Shown: positions 8,123-11,415 of the stretch, in pieces | Layout of the letters: each line of letters starts with the position of its first letter | How positions within the stretch are numbered: the first letter of the stretch is position 1 | DNA from: Goniomonas avonlea | Taxonomy: Eukaryota; Cryptophyceae; Goniomonadida; Goniomonadaceae | DNA length: 11,415 bases | Assembly (NCBI GenBank): GCA_003573635.1 | Contig: QUTJ01031396.1 | Span: 1 to 11,415 of the forward strand | Direction: 5' to 3' | Notes under the pieces: generated by a model | Told to the model about the DNA's origin: nothing | What the model saw: only the letters and a program-made list of their open reading frames with translations | Databases searched by the model: none | Position numbers and translations under genes: made by a program

Positions 8123-9480
8123 TCAAGAATCACCAGCGTCGCTCTTGCCTGTTGCAGAAGCAGGCCCCACCGACTGCTTGGCCCCAGTTGACTCGGCGGG
8201 CAGACTGTCTCCCGAGGGCGCGGGCTTCGTCGCACTTGCGACCGTCACCTCGCTGCTGGCGTCCCGCGGCTGGGCCGCTTCTTTGGCCGCCAGTGCTGCC
8301 TCGAGCGCGCTGGTTGTTGCCAGTGCCGCGAGCGTGGCCGCACCACAGTCCTCATCGTCGTCGTCCTCAAACGTGGCCGACGGAGGTCGCTCGATATACG
8401 TGTCTAAGGCCGCACTAGAATCAAGGCCAGCGAATGGGGGCGCAGTGATGGGTGGATCCTCCAGATCGTTCGCAGCGGACACTGCGGTCGCTGCCGCCCC
8501 TGAGGGCGCTGCCGGAGACGTGTGACCCTGCGTTTGCGGATTCCATGTCGATGATGCTCCCTGCGAAGGGAGGGGCGGGAGCGACTGCCAATTTGGGAGA
8601 GACGAATCGCCTCGCGCATTCCACATGCCTTGCGCCAGCTGCCACTGAGGCGCTGGGACTGTTTGCGATTGCTGCTGCGCCTGACCACTCGGCTGGGTGG
8701 CGGGAGTGTCTGCTGCTTCTGGCTCAGCGGCAGCACCCTCCTGCAAGCACAGTCAGGTCTGACGAGCCGAAAGAGGCAAGGCGCTACCGAGAAAAAAATG
8801 CTGGAACGGCGGCGCTTGCAGCCATTCTCGTTGACAAACTGAAAGTACTTCTGTGCGTGACTAGCAATCTGCACAGTCGTTCTGGTCTTTAACATGTCCT
8901 GACTGATCTGCCGCCAGTTCCCCCGTCCATACTTTTGAAGTCCAGCCAAAAACAGTTGGTGCTCCTCCGTTGTCCAAGGTTGGGGTCGGTCTGACAGTCG
9001 GGTGAGTAAGAAACCCCGAGAAAGGGCAAGGCTCACTTCGCAACTTCCGCTTCTTCGACTCAGAGGCGGTTTCTTCAATTGCAAGACCGCCCCCTTCACC
9101 ATTTGGAACAACGGTGTAGTACATTGGGGTGGCGGACGGCGGGGCAGAGGGCGGGGCGTGGGGATGGGAACTCGAACCTACAAGAGAGTGCATGGCATAG
9201 GGAGATGCGCGCAGAGCATCTCCATCAAAAGAATGCATGTGTCCATAAGACGGCTCCGCAAAGGCCGGTTCAACATAGCCCGGATCGTAGGCGGAGTTGT
9301 AAAAGTGCGGGTGTGGTGGTGGGAAAGAATAGTGTGGATCGAACCCATACGAATACTCCATCTGCGGGGCTGGCTCGTTGGCCCCGTACCAATTTAACTC
9401 GTGACCTCCATAACTAGGGTCACCAGCATCCTGAAGAACGCGTTAACTCCACCAGTTCAGAGAAGAACACGACTGACCAT
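8123..9480 (-). CDS. SHAQKYF-type single-Myb-domain transcription factor, four coding exons
   Basis: Nuclear DNA-binding protein of the R1-type (SHAQKYF) Myb family, common in plants, algae, oomycetes and amoebae. Inferred exons on the minus strand are 9480-9478 (the ATG alone), 9430-9037, 8990-8788 and 8740-8123, giving 405 residues; introns are 47, 46 and 47 nt. The N-terminal region is rich in Tyr, Pro and His. A basic patch KKRKLR (127-132), a likely nuclear signal, precedes the Myb repeat PWTTEEHQLFLAGLQKYG...NW (Trp138, Trp158), which ends in SHAQKYF (176-182). This single repeat typically binds GATA/TATCC-like elements. The C-terminal half is Gln/Ala/Pro/Ser-rich with an acidic run (EDDDDED), resembling an activation region. 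The frame before the first internal ATG (9361) stays open back to a good acceptor at 9431, and an ATG followed at once by GTCAGT lies 47 nt further, so I place the start at 9480. Starting at 9361 would remove 24 residues and leave the domain intact. Confidence 0.82.
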
Positions 9481-9646
9481 CAACCCGCTTCAGGCAATGC
9501 AAGCGAAAGACGCGAAAAGAGGAGGAGAAGAGAAGTGGCGAGAGCACGTGGTCGTATGAAGTGAGCTCATCTCTACTCCATCAAATCTACTAGCATACGG
9601 AAAGCAGCAGGCCGAAAACGGCTCTTGTGAGTCTTGTCTCGCCCAG
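9481..9646. promoter_or_regulatory. Divergent promoter region between the Myb and methyltransferase genes
   Basis: Short region lying between the Myb start codon (-) and the first coding-like part of the methyltransferase (+). It holds several purine-rich stretches and ATGs (for example 9497) that I could not connect in phase to the methyltransferase frame. An unresolved first exon of that gene may be inside it. Confidence 0.3.
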
Positions 9647-10761
9647 CCGCTGGGTTGGCTCCTGCCGCACCAGGACCCTCTGTCTCTGCGCCTCCAGGTT
9701 CTTCGTCTGCCTCGGCGACGTCGGCAGCGGTGGCTGCCGCAGCAGCTGGTGGGGGCCCGCGAGGCTCGCCGCCTCGCCGCGGCCACCACACCGCCAAGGA
9801 GGCTGGAGACTTGGCTCCGTGGGTCAGAATTATGGAGACGGATTCAGAGATAAATTTGATGCCGCGCTGTTCAAGGAGGACGGGGAATGGTGCGTTGGAC
9901 CGGGAATCTGTTAGTACCTCTCCTGACCTGCGCTACAGGATCGTTCAAGATTTTAGCTTTGGCTCCGTACGCATAGAATGTGAATGTTTTGGGTAGAAAT
10001 TACCAACGCCACACCCAAGCTCGAGTACAGTTTTGTCCCGAAACAGTTCTGGATGTGCGAGGATGTAGTAGCAAAGTACATTTGCTCCCGGCCAAGGAGT
10101 AAGCCCGGTTTGAAGAACCACATGCTGCATATGTGATCTACGACTTCCTGTCAAGCTTTAGGATTCTCGGCTGCATCATCAGGGCCCTGCTGAGTTGGGA
10201 GTGACACGACTTAGGCCTCTGCGGAATGGTCCTGGAAAAGACTTGTGCGCCTCGTCGGGTTGTTTTGACTGATGGGGACGAGGATGTTGTGACATCGCTT
10301 TCTCGCAATATTTTGCGCAACGGCTCGTGCAAACACTCACACCGCCTGGTTGCTGACCAGGATGCAGGTTTATAGGCAGAGCCGTGCTATTTGCGTTGGG
10401 GAGAAGCCATTCCTGAAAAATGCCGCGTCCTTGGGAGCTTCGATGTGATAATTGCTGCTGACGTGATGTGAGCCAGCCGTGTCCACCAATCTCATCTTAG
10501 CCGTGTCGGCAGATACATACAAGAGACTATCGACCCTTTGTTCGAAACTGTAGTCGCGATGCTCCAAAAGGGTGGCGTTTTATATTTGAGGTACGGCAAT
10601 GAGAACCACCATCTTCCAGTTTCACCCCCCGAAACGTAGCTGTCGATGTGGCGCTCGCCTCTGCCACTCGGCACAGCCTCGAGATCACGCAGTTACCATT
10701 AGAGGCGAGCATACCACCGCCTGTGCCGCTGGCATATTTTTACACCATGGTGAAGAAATAA
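9647..10761 (+). pseudogene. METTL21/NNMT-like SAM methyltransferase gene, apparently broken by inversion of one exon
   Basis: Seven-beta-strand methyltransferase of the family that includes METTL21/EEF1AKMT lysine methyltransferases. Plus-strand exons are about 9647-9818 (Ala/Pro-rich, start codon not resolved), 9848-9889, 9939-9992, 10215-10348, 10376-10467, 10513-10590 and 10620-10761. They supply IVQDFSFGSVRIECECFG, then LCGMVLEKT, the acidic motif RRVVLTDGDEDVV, LRWGEAIPEK, FDVIIAADVIYI, DPLFETVVAMLQKGGVLYLS and FTPRNVAVDVALASA. The missing part, with SAM motif I, is on the opposite strand at 10004-10137. Introns are 29, 49, 27, 45 and 29 nt, apart from the two disrupted by the inversion. 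Without the 27-nt intron at 10349-10375 there is an in-frame TAG at 10373. All other parts remain open and conserved, so decay has scarcely begun. The call of pseudogene rests on the inversion; if that is an assembly error or is reversed in the cell, the gene is functional. Substrate unknown; protein lysine is likely from the family. Confidence 0.72.
10004..10137 (-). other. Inverted exon carrying SAM-binding motif I of the methyltransferase
   Basis: Read on the minus strand this 134-base segment gives HVVLQTGLTPWPGANVL, then YYILAHPELFRDK and TVLELGCGVG, the classic pre-motif and motif I of METTL21-like enzymes. It is flanked on that strand by an acceptor (GTCGTAG|ATCACA) and a donor (GTTG|GTAATTTC). 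Its entry phase (one base completing a codon) matches the phase-2 end of the plus-strand exon at 9992. Its exit phase (one base over) matches the plus-strand exon starting GC at 10215, which completes the glycine of GVG and runs on into LCG. It is therefore the missing exon of the surrounding plus-strand gene, turned round in place. Skipping it would shift the frame. Confidence 0.85.
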
Positions 10762-10845
10762 CAACTCATAAAAGCATATCCTGCCAACTGTTCGATGGAA
10801 CGCCAGATCCGGTAGTTTTGTCGCAGTAGGCGCCTGTGTTCAGTC

Positions 10846-10905
10846 CAGTGCGCGCACTGCACTGAGTTACATGTAACACTTCAGGGTTGAGTGACACGTG
10901 GCACT
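10846..10905. repeat. Cluster of three palindromes
   Basis: Two perfect palindromes, CAGTGCGCGCACTG (10846-10859) and GTTACATGTAAC (10866-10877), are followed by the near-perfect AGTGACACGTGGCACT (10890-10905), which contains a CACGTG G-box. All three lie within 60 bases. They could be dimeric transcription-factor sites or form cruciforms or hairpins. Confidence 0.6.
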
Positions 10906-10986
10906 TGAGATCGGCCCAACCACCAACCACAGCACGTCTTGGGGTTCGACCTTCAAGACAGACACGCAAACCGAGCGCATTGGCCA

Positions 10987-11221
10987 GAAATGGACACTGC
11001 AAGCTGCCAGCACTAGACACTGCAAAATCGAGCAAGCTTACCCGAAATAGACACTCAAATGCACAGTTCCCCGAAATAGACACGGCCCAGCTACTTACAA
11101 AGGCGGCAACGCTAGCCACCAGTCAGACTCAGTTTCAGCACTGGGTTCGACTTACGCAGTTGCCCGGGTTCGACCCCAAGGCAGCGAACAAGCATCGGGC
11201 GCAGTTGATCGAAATAGACAC
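10987..11221 (+). repeat. Short dispersed repeat, consensus (CC)GAAATAGACAC
   Basis: Exact CCGAAATAGACAC occurs at 11042-11054 and 11071-11083, and GAAATAGACAC again at 11211-11221. Diverged copies are GAAATGGACACTGCAAG at 10987 and CTAGACACTGCAAAA at 11013. Copies share the + orientation but the spacing is irregular (about 25, 31, 29 and 138 bases). This looks like a decayed minisatellite or a recurring binding site. Confidence 0.55.
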
Positions 11222-11232
11222 AAGGCACTGAC

Positions 11233-11328
11233 TCAGCAGGCCTTGACAGCCTTGAGTAGCGCTTCTCCTCGCACCCACACATTTCGCTTCTTGAGGTCCA
11301 AAACGAGTTGCCCCACGTCCTCCTGCGG
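11233..11328 (-). CDS. Possible last coding exon of a gene entering from the right edge (partial)
   Basis: On the minus strand, after an acceptor CTCCGCAG|CCG, 31 codons run to a TGA at 11235-11233 and read PQEDVGQLVLDLKKRNVW followed by VRGEALLKAVKAC. The composition is coding-like and the frame is closed upstream by a TAA inside the presumed intron, as expected for a terminal exon. I do not recognise the protein, and its upstream donor lies beyond or near the window edge and was not identified. It would continue the alternating gene order. Confidence 0.35.
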   Translation of the reverse strand, partial: PQEDVGQLVLDLKKRNVWVRGEALLKAVKAC

Positions 11329-11415
11329 CTGCGGAGGGGTTTAGCCTGTGTGTCCCCTCAACCATCAAGTGCGGGGTCAACAAGTCACTGCAGTGGCACA
11401 CACGCCCACGACAGG

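Larger units (their letters stand above)
10762..11232. other. Convergent intergenic region with palindromes and a short repeat
   Basis: About 470 bases with no convincing gene. It contains a cluster of palindromes at 10846-10905 and a dispersed GAAATAGACAC-type repeat at 10987-11221, listed separately. Confidence 0.5.

Noticed and set aside
8404-9111. Long minus-strand frame through the Myb domain taken as one uninterrupted protein
   Set aside because: Only 8788-8990 of this frame is coding; before and after it, introns with good splice sites shift to other frames that carry the rest of the protein.
10373-10375. In-frame TAG in the methyltransferase as proof of pseudogenisation
   Set aside because: The TAG coincides with the last bases of a plausible 27-nt intron ending TATAG that restores the expected spacing, so it is not decisive on its own.
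10610-10640. Frameshift in the C-run near 10622 in the methyltransferase
   Set aside because: A 29-nt intron (10591-10619) with consensus ends explains the change of frame and restores a conserved block without any mutation.
10940-11178. GGGTTCGAC repeats resembling the T-loop of a tRNA
   Set aside because: The flanking bases do not form a five-pair T-stem, and no acceptor, D or anticodon arm could be found upstream.

Overview
This window is nuclear DNA of a eukaryote, most likely a unicellular alga or other protist; I cannot place the lineage. Every recognisable gene is split by small spliceosomal introns (mostly 42-55 nt, GT...AG, one GC...AG). Conserved protein families become continuous only when these introns are removed. 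There are no bacterial-style operons or Shine-Dalgarno sites. Coding is dense and base composition is close to even.

Layout, left to right: a possible first exon of a gene leaving the left edge (37-133, -); a seven-exon aldo-keto reductase (661-1907, +); a secreted sugar O-methyltransferase-like protein (2079-3182, -); a mARC-type MOSC molybdenum protein with a C-terminal membrane tail (3295-4354, +); a five-exon fatty acyl-CoA reductase (4842-6518, -); an acidic secreted protein of unknown function (6788-7632, +); a SHAQKYF-type Myb transcription factor (8123-9480, -); a METTL21/NNMT-like protein methyltransferase (about 9647-10761, +); and a possible last exon of a gene entering from the right (11233-11328, -). 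Neighbouring genes strictly alternate in strand, so every intergenic space is either a shared divergent promoter or a shared convergent 3' region.

The most striking observation is in the methyltransferase. Its exons lie on the + strand, but the exon that must carry the first S-adenosylmethionine-binding motif (10004-10137) lies on the - strand. It sits exactly where the + strand exon is missing, with splice phases that match both neighbours. The leftover intron sequence at the two junctions adds up to two ordinary introns of about 44 nt. This is an in-place inversion of one exon plus parts of its two introns. It could be a recent gene-breaking mutation, a polymorphic or programmed inversion, or an assembly artefact. 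The same gene also seems to use 27-29 nt introns, far shorter than elsewhere in the window.

The genes do not form an evident pathway. The aldo-keto reductase, acyl-CoA reductase and mARC protein are all redox enzymes, two of them probably handling lipid-derived or carbonyl substrates, but nothing in the sequence shows that they act together. Exon boundaries are my own inference from protein-family conservation, splice-site sequence and reading-frame phase; no transcript evidence was available.
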